From Luteimonas rhizosphaericola (GTDB lineage: Bacteria > Pseudomonadota > Gammaproteobacteria > Xanthomonadales > Xanthomonadaceae), in the NCBI RefSeq assembly GCF_029888045.1, contig NZ_JARXRN010000028.1, positions 577,678-641,677 on the forward strand: DNA of 64,000 nucleotides, written 5' to 3'. The notes under the pieces are model-generated. The model was not told the origin of the DNA. It worked only from the letters and a program-made list of their open reading frames with translations, and did not search any database. Below, piece by piece: positions 29,314-37,501 of the stretch. The first letter of the stretch is position 1; every line of letters begins with the position of its first letter. The position numbers and the translations under genes are program-made.

Positions 29314-29793
29314 ATGCACCGTATTCGCACGCTCGCCGGCCTCGCCATCGCCGCACTGCTGCCCCTCGCCGCGTCCGCCGGCCCCGGCGAGGACTACGTC
29401 GACACCTCGGCCTACTTCAGCACCGAGGCCCAGTACGAAGGCTGGTTCACCGCGACGCGCGGCCTGCGCCACGACTTCGACCAGATCTGCGGCGACACCT
29501 TCTGCGAGGGCGAGTACAGCAACATCGAGTCGCTGCGCTTCCGCTGCTCGGTGCATCGCGTCAGCGGGCGGATCGGGATGTGCACCTGGGTGTTCGCGGC
29601 CAGCCACGAGGAAATCGCGCCGGCGACCGGACGCATCGGCGTGCAGCGGGCCTTCTGGCAGTGCCGCACGCCGCTGGCGCCGGGGACGACGATCGACGAA
29701 CTGCTGGCCGCGCTCGCGGTCGACGAACCGCTGTACGCGCCGTTGCCGTCGACCGGGCGCACGATGATGGACGGGCTGATCGACTGCCTGTGA
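29314..29793 (+). CDS. Secreted cysteine-containing protein of unknown function
   Basis: A 159-residue protein with a clear signal peptide (TLAGLAIAALLPLAASAG). The mature part has six cysteines (FDQICGDTFCEGEYSN, RFRCSV, GMCTWV, FWQCRTP, LIDCL), an even number that suggests three disulfides in the periplasm. No family recognised. A good GGAGGA ribosome-binding site (29300-29305) precedes the ATG. It is the only plus-strand gene inside the long minus-strand block, divergent from the toxin-like gene and convergent with ybeY (16-bp gap between stops). It could be an anti-toxin or inhibitor, but nothing in the sequence shows it. Confidence 0.7.
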   Translation: MHRIRTLAGLAIAALLPLAASAGPGEDYVDTSAYFSTEAQYEGWFTATRGLRHDFDQICGDTFCEGEYSNIESLRFRCSVHRVSGRIGMCTWVFAASHEEIAPATGRIGVQRAFWQCRTPLAPGTTIDELLAALAVDEPLYAPLPSTGRTMMDGLIDCL

Positions 29794-29808
29794 GAGGGGA
29801 GCGCGGGA

Positions 29809-30294
29809 TCAGTCGTCCAGCGCGTAGGGATCGTCGATCCCGAGCCCCGCGAGGATCTCGCGCTCCAGCTGCTCCATCGCCTCGGCTTCGCGGGCGTCGG
29901 CATGGTCCCAGCCCAGCAGGTGCAGGGCGCCGTGCACGGTCAGGTGCGCGTAGTGCGCGTTGAGCGGCTTGCGCTGCGCGCGCGCCTCGCGCGCCACCAC
30001 CGGCGCGCACAGCACCATGTCGCCCAGGAGCGGCATGCGCACGCCCGGGGGCAGGCCTCGGGGCAGGTCGGCCGGGAAACTGAGTACATTGGTGGCGTAG
30101 TCGCGGCCGCGGTAGTGGCGGTTGAGCGCGCGGCCTTCCTTGGTGCCGACCACGCGGATGGCGAGGTCGGCTTCGCGGATGCGGCCGGCAAGCGCCGCGG
30201 CCACCCATCTGCGGAACGAGACCGCGGACGGCAGGCCCTTGCGCGGGACCGCATAGCCCACCGCCACGTCCAGCCGGGTGGGGCCGCGGGTCAT
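29809..30294 (-). CDS. ybeY: Endoribonuclease YbeY
   Basis: A 161-residue metal-dependent RNase involved in 16S rRNA 3' maturation and ribosome quality control. The signature zinc site [11 protein letters not shown] is intact, and [11 protein letters not shown] is the conserved substrate-side segment. Its ATG overlaps the stop of the upstream minus-strand gene by 4 bp (ATGA). In the usual order ybeY directly follows ybeZ; here a 320-codon gene sits between them. Confidence 0.95.
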   Translation of the reverse strand: MTRGPTRLDVAVGYAVPRKGLPSAVSFRRWVAAALAGRIREADLAIRVVGTKEGRALNRHYRGRDYATNVLSFPADLPRGLPPGVRMPLLGDMVLCAPVVAREARAQRKPLNAHYAHLTVHGALHLLGWDHADAREAEAMEQLEREILAGLGIDDPYALDD

Positions 30295-31250
30295 TCAGCA
30301 CCCCATTCGTGGGGTTCGTACTCGATGGTCACCACGTCGGCATCGCGCGCCAATGCGGTGACGGCACCTTCGCTGGCAAGAGCGTGGCAGTTGGCCGCTT
30401 CGTTGCGGGCCTGCAGGGCGAAGATCTCCCGGACCAAGGCGTCGGCCATCTCCCCCTCGGGTGCGGTGGGGTCAACTTGCAGGGCGTTGTCGTGGCAACT
30501 TCCGACATTGTAGGCCTGCACCGCCGGGACCAGTTCGCGCATCGCGCGGTCGGTCAGGGCCGCGAACGCGTCCGCATCGATCCGCGTGGTCATCGCACTC
30601 GTCCGCCCCTTGAAGAAATAAAGGTGGCGGTAGAACAGATAGCCGCGCGAGCGCATCGGCCACCATTCGCCTTCCGCGTCGCCGGGGTACTCGTACTGCA
30701 TGTCCATGCGGCGGCCGTCGACATGGCGTTCGGTGGCTGTGAGGGTCGCAAGCGTTCGCGCCAGTTCGTCATCGGTGGCCGCTGGGGCCTGCGTGTCGGA
30801 GAACGGGGGTTGTTCGTCCTTCCCGGCCTCCGCCAGCCCGGCAGGCGCCTGCAGCGGCACATCGAACTCGACCGCCTCGTCCACCTTCAGCGCACGATAG
30901 CGGCCCTGGCCGGCGGCCATGTCCAAGGTGGCGCGGAACACGTGCATGCCGCTGTCCAGGACCTGCTCGGTGTCGCCGAGTCCCTGGGGATAGACGAACA
31001 GGTCGAAGCGGGTTTCCTCGTGTCCCGGCAGGATGTAGCGGATCGAAACGCCGGCGAATTTGTTCGCTGGATCGTAGTGGGTGTCCTCCAGGACGAAGTC
31101 ACCCACCCTGTGCGGCGCGATCACATGGGTGCGGAGAATGAATGGCACCGCGCCGGCATCGTCCTTCGCGTCCTCGGAAGTGCCCTCCGCGAAGGTTGGC
31201 GCCACGACCGTTGCGAATGCGATCAGGCAGGCGGGGCGTCGTCCATGCAT
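30291..31250 (-). CDS. Exported protein of unknown function inserted between ybeZ and ybeY
   Basis: A 319-residue protein with a signal peptide ([18 protein letters not shown]). Mature sequence includes [31 protein letters not shown] and [20 protein letters not shown], and two single cysteines near the C-terminus (GSCHDNALQ and ANCHALAS). It looks like a soluble periplasmic beta-rich protein; no domain recognised. The stop overlaps the ybeY start by 4 bp and it lies 44 bp after ybeZ, so it is part of the operon. Third-position base choice is slightly less GC-biased than its neighbours, which may indicate a later insertion. Confidence 0.75.
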   Translation of the reverse strand: MHGRRPACLIAFATVVAPTFAEGTSEDAKDDAGAVPFILRTHVIAPHRVGDFVLEDTHYDPANKFAGVSIRYILPGHEETRFDLFVYPQGLGDTEQVLDSGMHVFRATLDMAAGQGRYRALKVDEAVEFDVPLQAPAGLAEAGKDEQPPFSDTQAPAATDDELARTLATLTATERHVDGRRMDMQYEYPGDAEGEWWPMRSRGYLFYRHLYFFKGRTSAMTTRIDADAFAALTDRAMRELVPAVQAYNVGSCHDNALQVDPTAPEGEMADALVREIFALQARNEAANCHALASEGAVTALARDADVVTIEYEPHEWGAE

Positions 31251-31294
31251 GGCCTTGGGTCCGGTGGACGGGCGCGAGGCCCGAGGCGGCCATC

Positions 31295-32278
31295 CTACGC
31301 CGGACCGCTCCCGGCATCGACCGCGTCGCGCCGGTCGTAGGCGCTGACGATGCGCGCGACCAGCGGGTGGCGGACCACATCGCGGGCTTCGAAGAAAGTG
31401 AAGCTTACGCCGTCGACCTCGTGCAGCACCTCGATCGCGTCCTTGAGGCCCGACTTCACGTGCTTGGGCAGGTCGATCTGGGTCATGTCGCCGGTGACCA
31501 CTGCGGTGGAGCCGAAGCCCAGCCGGGTCAGGAACATCTTCATCTGCTCGATGGTGGTGTTCTGCGCCTCGTCGAGGATCACGAACGCATCGTTGAGCGT
31601 GCGTCCGCGCATGTAGGCCAGCGGCGCGATCTCGATGACGTTCTTCTCCAGCAGCTTGACCACCTTCTCCACGCCGAGCATCTCGTAGAGCGCGTCGTAC
31701 AGCGGCCTCAGGTAGGGATCGACCTTCTGGGTCAGGTCGCCCGGAAGGAACCCGAGCTTCTCGCCGGCTTCCACCGCCGGACGCACCAGCACCAGCCGCT
31801 GCACGCGGGACTCGTTGAGCGCCTCGACCGCCATCGCCACCGCGAGGAAGGTCTTGCCGGTGCCGGCCGGGCCGATGCCGAAATTGATGTCGTGGGTGGC
31901 GATCGCATGCAGGTACCTGGCCTGGTTCGGGCCGCGGCCGCGGATGGTGCCGCGCTTGACCCGGATGGCGACGTCCTGCGGCACGACGCCGGGGTCGGCG
32001 ACCGGTTCGTCCATGCCCGCCAGGCGCAGGTGGATGGCGTTGGCGTCGAGGGTTTCCTGGCCGGCGTCCGCGTACAGCTCGCGCAGCAGCGCTTCGGTGC
32101 GCGCCAGCGCCCTGTCGTCGCGACCGGCGACGCGAAACACGTTGCCGCGGTTGGAGATCTCCACGCCCAGGCGCAGTTCGATCTGGCGCAGGTGCGCATC
32201 GAAGGGCCCGGCCAGGTTGGCCAGGCGCTCGATGTCGGGCGGGTCGAGGGTGAAATCGCGCTGGGGCAATGGAGGCAT
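31295..32278 (-). CDS. ybeZ: PhoH-family ATPase YbeZ
   Basis: A 327-residue PhoH-like protein. Walker A is FGIGPAGTGKTFLAVAMAVE and the Walker B region is AFVILDEAQNTTIEQMKMFL; the arginine-rich C-terminal part continues GFGSTAVVTGDMTQIDLP. YbeZ works with YbeY in rRNA processing and has NTPase/helicase-like activity. The ATG at 32278 is chosen for the match to the family N-terminus (PQRDFTLDPPD); a longer frame exists upstream but is not conserved-looking. It is the first gene of the minus-strand cluster. Confidence 0.95.
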   Translation of the reverse strand: MPPLPQRDFTLDPPDIERLANLAGPFDAHLRQIELRLGVEISNRGNVFRVAGRDDRALARTEALLRELYADAGQETLDANAIHLRLAGMDEPVADPGVVPQDVAIRVKRGTIRGRGPNQARYLHAIATHDINFGIGPAGTGKTFLAVAMAVEALNESRVQRLVLVRPAVEAGEKLGFLPGDLTQKVDPYLRPLYDALYEMLGVEKVVKLLEKNVIEIAPLAYMRGRTLNDAFVILDEAQNTTIEQMKMFLTRLGFGSTAVVTGDMTQIDLPKHVKSGLKDAIEVLHEVDGVSFTFFEARDVVRHPLVARIVSAYDRRDAVDAGSGPA

Positions 32279-32592
32279 CTGAAGTGGGCAGGGGGGCGAA
32301 TGGGAAGCGGTGTGCTCGCGGCCTGGTCGCAACGGATCGCATGCGGCCGGAGGGCCGGACTGTCGCAACGACGGCGCCTACGTGGGCGAGGCGCGATCGG
32401 GCGGAGCGCGTGCCGGCAGGCGACGCAGGATACCGCTCCCGCCGAAACGGCGTTGTCGAGTCGCACAGCGCGCCAGGCGTCCGGGAGCCTCTTCCCTGCG
32501 GATGCGCGGCCGGGCGGCGAAGAGGGGCACCAGGTTGACCGCCGTAGCCCGCGAGGAACCAACCGACCAGCCCGTTCAGCCCCACGCTTGAA
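32279..32592. other. Intergenic region between ybeZ and tetR, no gene seen
   Basis: About 314 bp between divergent genes. It is uniformly GC-rich until 32591, where an abrupt AT-rich island begins. The open frames here show Arg/Ala-rich shadow composition and no recognisable product. The ybeZ promoter must be within it but no clear -10/-35 pair stands out. Confidence 0.5.
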
Positions 32593-32616
32593 ATTTAATT
32601 AATCGATCAATTAAAT
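32593..32616. promoter_or_regulatory. TetR operator: 24-bp AT-rich palindrome abutting the start codon
   Basis: ATTTAATT and AATTAAAT flank AATCGATC, giving a palindrome with 22 of 24 positions symmetric, in a genome region otherwise near 70% GC. It ends one base before the tetR ATG at 32617, so a bound repressor would block the promoter or ribosome access. It is the evident autoregulatory site for the TetR/HlyD/ABC operon. Confidence 0.75.
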
Positions 32617-33321
32617 ATGCGCATGGCCAGAACCGCCCCCCCGCACGCCCCGGATCCCGCCGCCGGGCCGCCTTCGCCCGAGGCGGCCCCCCGGTCGCGC
32701 GGGCGCCCGCGCCGCGACGCCCCGGACCTGCGTGCCTCGCTGCTCGATGCGGCCCTGGCCAGCTACGTGCGACACGGCATCGCCGGCGCCACGCTGCGCC
32801 GGATCGCCGCGGAAGCCGGCGTCACCCCGGCGCTGCTGCACTACTACTTCGCCGATGCCGCCGGCCTGCGCGAAGCGGTGATCGCCGAGCGGCTGATGCC
32901 GGTGTTCTTCGACATCCGCGACACCCTGCTCGGCATGCCCGACGCGTCATTGCGCGAGGTGCTGACGGCGTTCGTGGACGGCATCTGCGCGACGATCGCG
33001 CGCCACGCCTGGCTGCCGCCGCTGTGGATCCGCGAAGTGGTGAGCGAGGGCGGCAGCCTGCGCGACCTGCTGGTCACACGGCTGGCGCCGCAGATCGCCA
33101 CCGTGCTCGCCGAGCGTTTCGGGCTCGAGCAGGCGGCCGGACGGCTCAATCCCGCGCTCGATCCGCGCCTGCTGATGGTCTCGCTGGTCGGGCTGACCCT
33201 GTTCCCCGCGGCCGGCACGCCGATCTGGCGCCAGATCTTCGCCAGCGACGAGCTCGGCATCGACGATATCCGCCGCCACGCGCTCGCGCTGATCGAGCGC
33301 GGGCTGGAGCTGCCCGCATGA
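32617..33321 (+). CDS. TetR/AcrR-family transcriptional regulator
   Basis: A 234-residue repressor. A Pro/Arg-rich leader of about 35 residues precedes the helix-turn-helix (LLDAALASYVRHGIAGATLR then RIAAEAGVTPALLHYYFAD, about residues 42-80). The C-terminal ligand domain is of the kind seen in regulators of HlyD/ABC exporters (E. coli CecR, formerly YbiH). The ATG at 32617 directly follows the palindromic operator with no ribosome-binding site visible; an ATG at 32623 is also in frame. Its stop overlaps the hlyD-like ATG by 4 bp, so it is autoregulated with its target exporter. Confidence 0.92.
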   Translation: MRMARTAPPHAPDPAAGPPSPEAAPRSRGRPRRDAPDLRASLLDAALASYVRHGIAGATLRRIAAEAGVTPALLHYYFADAAGLREAVIAERLMPVFFDIRDTLLGMPDASLREVLTAFVDGICATIARHAWLPPLWIREVVSEGGSLRDLLVTRLAPQIATVLAERFGLEQAAGRLNPALDPRLLMVSLVGLTLFPAAGTPIWRQIFASDELGIDDIRRHALALIERGLELPA

Positions 33322-34289
33322 CCCACCCCGTTCTCCGTGGCCGCGCGTCCGCATGCCTGCTCGCCGCCCTGCTCACCCTGTCGGGGTGCGGCGAACAGGC
33401 CCCGCAGGCACTCGGCACGCTGGAATACGACCGCATCACCGTGCCCGCACCGGCGGCCGAACCCATCACCGCGATCGCCGTGCGCGAAGGCGAGCGGGTG
33501 GCCGCGGGCGCGCGTCTGCTGACGCTCGAGCGCACGCGCGGCGACGCCCAGCTGGACGCCGCGCGCGCAGAGGTTGCCGGCCGGCGCGAAGCGCTGGAGG
33601 AGCTGCGCAACGGCGCGCGCAGCGAGGACATCGACCAGGCCCGTGCCAGCCTGGCCGCGACGCAGGCGCAGGCGCGCGACGCCCGTGCGTACCTCGCGCG
33701 CCTGCAGCCGCTCGGCGCGCGCCAGCTGGTGGCCGCGGCAGAGCTCGACCGTGCCCGCGCCGCCGCCGGCAGCGCCGATGCGCAGGTGGCCGCTGCGCGC
33801 GCGGCGCTTGCCGAACTCGACAACGGCGCGCGTCCCGAACAGGTGGCGCAGGCCCGGGCCGCGCTCGAGGCGGCGCAGGCGCGGCTGCAGGCGCAGGCCG
33901 AGACCACGGACCGGCTGGACCTGGTCGCGCCGCGCGCCGGCCGCGTCGACAGCCTGCCCTACCGGCTCGGCGACGAGGCGCCGGTGGGCGCGCCGCTCGC
34001 GGTACTGCTGGTCGGCGACGCCCCGTACGCGCGCGTGTACGTGCCCGAGCCGCTGCGCGCGGGCGTGGAGGTCGGCGACCGCGCGACGGTGCGGGTCGGC
34101 GCCGGCGGCGAACGCCGCTACGCCGGCCGCGTGCGCATGATCCGCAGCGAGCCGACCTTCACCCCGTACTACGCGCTCACCGGCAAGGACGCCGCGCGCC
34201 TGAGCTACCTGGCCGAAGTCCAGCTCGAAGGCGACGGGGTGGCCGAGCTGCCCGCGGGACTGCCGCTGCGGGTGGAATTCGCCGAGTGA
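33318..34289 (+). CDS. HlyD-family membrane fusion lipoprotein (YbhG-like)
   Basis: A 323-residue periplasmic adaptor with lipobox LLTLSGC at the N-terminus, so it is probably anchored to the inner membrane by lipid. A biotinyl-lipoyl-like half (ITAIAVREGERVAAGARLLT) is followed by a long Ala/Arg/Gln-rich coiled-coil hairpin (about residues 75-200), the second lipoyl half (DLVAPRAGRVDSLPYRLGDE) and a beta-barrel part. It would bridge the ABC exporter to an outer-membrane channel. No TolC gene is adjacent. It is the second gene of the TetR-controlled operon. Confidence 0.9.
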   Translation: MTHPVLRGRASACLLAALLTLSGCGEQAPQALGTLEYDRITVPAPAAEPITAIAVREGERVAAGARLLTLERTRGDAQLDAARAEVAGRREALEELRNGARSEDIDQARASLAATQAQARDARAYLARLQPLGARQLVAAAELDRARAAAGSADAQVAAARAALAELDNGARPEQVAQARAALEAAQARLQAQAETTDRLDLVAPRAGRVDSLPYRLGDEAPVGAPLAVLLVGDAPYARVYVPEPLRAGVEVGDRATVRVGAGGERRYAGRVRMIRSEPTFTPYYALTGKDAARLSYLAEVQLEGDGVAELPAGLPLRVEFAE

Positions 34290-34437
34290 CGTGCGAGCGC
34301 GCCATCCGCCCCTGCCCGCAGGTGCCGGGCAGCCGACGCGCGACCGCCGCCGGCGCCGCGCCCGGCATTCCACGTTCCCGTGCAGCGCTTCAGCCGGGCC
34401 GGATGGACGCGGGCCGGGTGCGCGTGGCGCTGCCGCG

Positions 34438-35379
34438 ATGACCACCGACGCCGCCATCCGTGCGCGCGGCCTGGTCAAGACGTTCGGCGCGCTGACCGCG
34501 GTCGACCGCGTCGATCTCACCGTGCCCCGCGCCCACGTCTACGGGTTCCTCGGGCCGAACGGCTCGGGCAAGTCGACCACCATCCGCATGCTGTGCGGCC
34601 TGCTCACGCCCAGTGCCGGCGAGATCGAGGTGCTCGGGCTGCGCATTCCCGAACAGGCCGACGCGCTGCGCCTGCGCATCGGCTACATGACCCAGAAGTT
34701 CTCGCTGTTCGAAGACCTCACCGTGCGCGAGAACCTCGAGTTCCTCGCCGCGGTCTACGGCCTGCCGCGCGCGGCGGCGCGGACGCGGGTGGACGAGCTG
34801 CTCGAGCGCTACCACTTCACCGACCGGCCGCGGCAGCTGGCCGGCACCCTGAGCGGTGGCCAGAAGCAGCGCCTCGCCCTGGCCGGCGCGGTGATCCATG
34901 CGCCGGAGCTGCTGTTCCTCGACGAACCCACCAGCGCCGTGGATCCCGAGTCGCGCCGCGACTTCTGGGAAAAGCTCTTCGAGCTGGCAGACGCCGGTAC
35001 CACCCTGCTGGTGTCCACCCACTACATGGACGAGGCCGAGCGCTGCCACCGCATCGCCATCCTCGACCGCGGCGCCCTGGTGGCCGACGGCACGCCGGGC
35101 GAACTGGCCGGCGCGCTGCGCGGGCGCGCGCTCGAGGTGCAGGCGCGCCAGCCGCGGGCGGTGCAGCGCGCGCTGTCCGGGCGACCGGGCGTGCTGAGCG
35201 TGGCCCAGATCGGCAACAGCCTGCGGGTGCTCTCGGCCGACGGCGCCGCAGGTGGCGAGGCGATCGCATCGGCCGTGCGCGAGGTCGCGCCGGACGCCGC
35301 GGTGCTTGCGGTGGAAGCCAACCTGGAGGACGTGTTCGTCGCGGCCACGCGCGGCCGCGCCGCGGAGGCCGCCGCATGA
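34438..35379 (+). CDS. ABC transporter ATP-binding protein (YbhF/DrrA-like)
   Basis: A 313-residue single-domain ATPase. Walker A GFLGPNGSGKSTTIRMLCGL, Q-loop GYMTQKFSLFEDLTVREN, ABC signature LSGGQKQRLALAGAVIH, Walker B LLFLDEPTSAVD and switch STHYMDEAERC are intact; a C-terminal extension of about 80 residues resembles the DrrA regulatory part. E. coli YbhF has two ATPase modules; this one has a single module. The frame is open back to 34291, but the region lacks conserved residues, so I start at the ATG at 34438. That leaves a 148-bp gap after hlyD that holds no gene. Confidence 0.93.
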   Translation: MTTDAAIRARGLVKTFGALTAVDRVDLTVPRAHVYGFLGPNGSGKSTTIRMLCGLLTPSAGEIEVLGLRIPEQADALRLRIGYMTQKFSLFEDLTVRENLEFLAAVYGLPRAAARTRVDELLERYHFTDRPRQLAGTLSGGQKQRLALAGAVIHAPELLFLDEPTSAVDPESRRDFWEKLFELADAGTTLLVSTHYMDEAERCHRIAILDRGALVADGTPGELAGALRGRALEVQARQPRAVQRALSGRPGVLSVAQIGNSLRVLSADGAAGGEAIASAVREVAPDAAVLAVEANLEDVFVAATRGRAAEAAA

Positions 35380-36470
35380 AGTCGCTGCGGCGCCTGTGGT
35401 CGGTGGTGACCAAGGAACTGCGCCAGATCCGGCGCGACCGGATCAGCCTGGCGATGATCGTCGCGATCCCGGTGATCGACCTGCTGCTGTTCGGCTACGC
35501 GATCAACTTCAATCCGCGCGACCTGGACGCGGTGGTCGTCGACCAGGCCAACACCGCGGCCTCGCGCGCGGCGGTGATGGACATGCGCGCCACCGGCGTG
35601 GTCGAGATCACCGGCGTCGCCGAGAGTCCGCAGGAGGCGATGGAGGCGCTGCGCCGCGGCGCGATCAGCGTCGGCATCGTGCTGCCGCCGGACTTCGAGC
35701 GGCGGCTGGCCGACGGCCGGCCGGCGATCCAGGTGATGGTCGACGGCACCGATACCGTGGTCCAGGCCGCGGCCACGCAGCTGGCGCAGCTGCCGCTCGA
35801 CCCCGATGGCCGGCAGGCCGCGCGGGCGCCGTCGCGGATCGAGGTGGTGAGTTTCTACAACCCCGAGCGGCGCTCGGCGGTGAGCATCGTGCCGGGGCTG
35901 ATCGGCATCATCCTGACCATGACGATGACCATGTTCACCGCCATGGCGGTGGTGCGCGAGCGCGAGCGAGGCAACATGGAGCTGCTCATCGCCACCCCGC
36001 TCAGCCGCGCCGAGCTGATGATCGGCAAGGTGCTGCCGTACGCGGTGATCGGCCTGGTGCAGACCACGCTGATCCTGGCCCTGGGCATCTGGATGTTCGA
36101 CGTGCCGCTGCGCGGCAGCCTGGTGGACGTGTATGTCGCCGCGCTGCTGCTGATCCTGGCCAATCTCGCCATGGGGCTGCTGATCTCGACCCGCGCGCGC
36201 ACCCAGTTCCAGGCGATCCAGATCACGATGTTCGTGTTCCTGCCCTCGATCCTGATCTCGGGCTTCATGTTCCCGTTCGCCGGCATGCCGCAGGTGGTGC
36301 AGTGGGGCGCGGAATTGCTGCCGATGACGCACTTCCTGCGCTTGGTGCGTGGGGTGATGCTGCGCGGCGCCGCCCTGCCCGAACTGTGGCCCGGCGTGGC
36401 CGCGCTGCTGGCGTTCACCACGGTCACGATGGGCGCGGCGATCCTGCGCTTCCGCAAGCGCCTGGACTGA
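35376..36470 (+). CDS. ABC-2 type transporter permease (YbhS/YbhR-like)
   Basis: A 364-residue ABC-2 permease: one N-terminal helix (LAMIVAIPVIDLLLFGYAIN), a large periplasmic loop of about 130 residues, then about five helices with the characteristic RERERGNMELLIATPLSRAE motif. It overlaps the ATPase gene by 4 bp (ATGA). Only one permease is encoded, unlike the paired ybhS-ybhR of E. coli, so the exporter is presumably a homodimer. Substrate unknown; relatives expel drugs and other hydrophobic compounds. Confidence 0.92.
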   Translation: MKSLRRLWSVVTKELRQIRRDRISLAMIVAIPVIDLLLFGYAINFNPRDLDAVVVDQANTAASRAAVMDMRATGVVEITGVAESPQEAMEALRRGAISVGIVLPPDFERRLADGRPAIQVMVDGTDTVVQAAATQLAQLPLDPDGRQAARAPSRIEVVSFYNPERRSAVSIVPGLIGIILTMTMTMFTAMAVVRERERGNMELLIATPLSRAELMIGKVLPYAVIGLVQTTLILALGIWMFDVPLRGSLVDVYVAALLLILANLAMGLLISTRARTQFQAIQITMFVFLPSILISGFMFPFAGMPQVVQWGAELLPMTHFLRLVRGVMLRGAALPELWPGVAALLAFTTVTMGAAILRFRKRLD

Positions 36471-36586
36471 GCGCGCCAACAGCGCCACTGGGGCCGGCCC
36501 CAGCTGTGGCGGGCGCGCGCCCCGCCGTAACCTGACGCCGAGACCGGCGGCCACCCCCGCGTCGCCGGGCCGCACAGGACACCTGC

Positions 36587-37435
36587 ATGTCGTCTTCCCG
36601 TTTCCCGCTCGCCGGCGTGCGCCGGTTCACGTACGCCGACGCCCGCCCGCCGGGCTCGCCGACCCTGCGTACCGCGCTGCTGGTCGCCGCCATCGCCGCG
36701 CTGGCCGCCTGCACGGGCCCCGGCAGCGCGTCGGGGACCGAGGCCGGTTCGCGCGCGGCCCCGGCCAGGGCGGACGCGCGACCGGACGCGCCGGGGGAGG
36801 GCGAGGCACGCCCTGGGCTGGTCGATCCCAGGCCGCTGCAGGGTGCCGGGCCGGTGGCGTTCGACGCGGCGGGGCAGTGGCTGGCGTGGGGCGCGAACGG
36901 GGGCGTCCGCCTGCTCGCGCCGGGTCGCGAGGACGGTGAGCGACGCATCGATGTCGGCGGCAGCGTCGGCGACCTCGCGTTCGCGCCCGATGGCGCCCTG
37001 TGGCTGGTGGTCGACGGCGTGCCCCAGCTGTGGCGTGACGGCGCGCTGGCCTGCGCGGCCGACGGCGTCGAGGCCGATCGCCTGCTCGCGGTGGACGCAC
37101 AGGGCGTGGTGGTCGCGCGGTACGGCCACGGCGACGGCGTCGGCACGCTGCGTCACCAGGCCTGGCTGGACGGCGCCTGCGCGCAGGTGCAGGCGCGCAC
37201 CGATCCGTTGCCGGCCGGGCTGGAGGATTCGGACGCCGACCCCGGCGCCGACTTCGGCCGCGACACGCTGCGCCGCGTGCATGCACCGGCCACCGCGCTG
37301 GAGTCGGAACTGGAACGGGTGCAGCTGCCCGCCGGCGCCGGCATCCGCCAGGCGGTCGCGATGTCCACCGACGGCCGCTGGTGGGTGCTGGAGGGCGCCC
37401 AGGGCCGCACCCTGTGGCGGCGCGAATCGCAGTAG
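36587..37435 (+). CDS. Putative lipoprotein with propeller-like repeats
   Basis: A 282-residue protein with hydrophobic segment ALLVAAIAALAACTGPG, whose LAAC is a lipobox. The mature part has blade-like repeats (FDAAGQWLAWGANGGVRLLA, LAFAPDGALWLVVDGVPQLW, MSTDGRWWVLEGAQGRTLWR) resembling a short WD40/NHL beta-propeller. The 27-residue stretch before the hydrophobic core is long for a lipoprotein signal, so a later start may apply. No specific family recognised. It follows the ABC operon by 116 bp and is convergent with miaB. Confidence 0.75.
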   Translation: MSSSRFPLAGVRRFTYADARPPGSPTLRTALLVAAIAALAACTGPGSASGTEAGSRAAPARADARPDAPGEGEARPGLVDPRPLQGAGPVAFDAAGQWLAWGANGGVRLLAPGREDGERRIDVGGSVGDLAFAPDGALWLVVDGVPQLWRDGALACAADGVEADRLLAVDAQGVVVARYGHGDGVGTLRHQAWLDGACAQVQARTDPLPAGLEDSDADPGADFGRDTLRRVHAPATALESELERVQLPAGAGIRQAVAMSTDGRWWVLEGAQGRTLWRRESQ

Positions 37436-37501
37436 GACGCTGCGCGTTGCCGCGTCACGGCCGCGACCCGGCGGCAGTGTCGCGACCTTCGCGATGCCGG
37501 C

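Noticed and set aside
32279..32592. A tRNA or small RNA in the ybeZ-tetR gap
   Set aside because: No cloverleaf or CCA-end pattern could be built; GC-rich sequence only.
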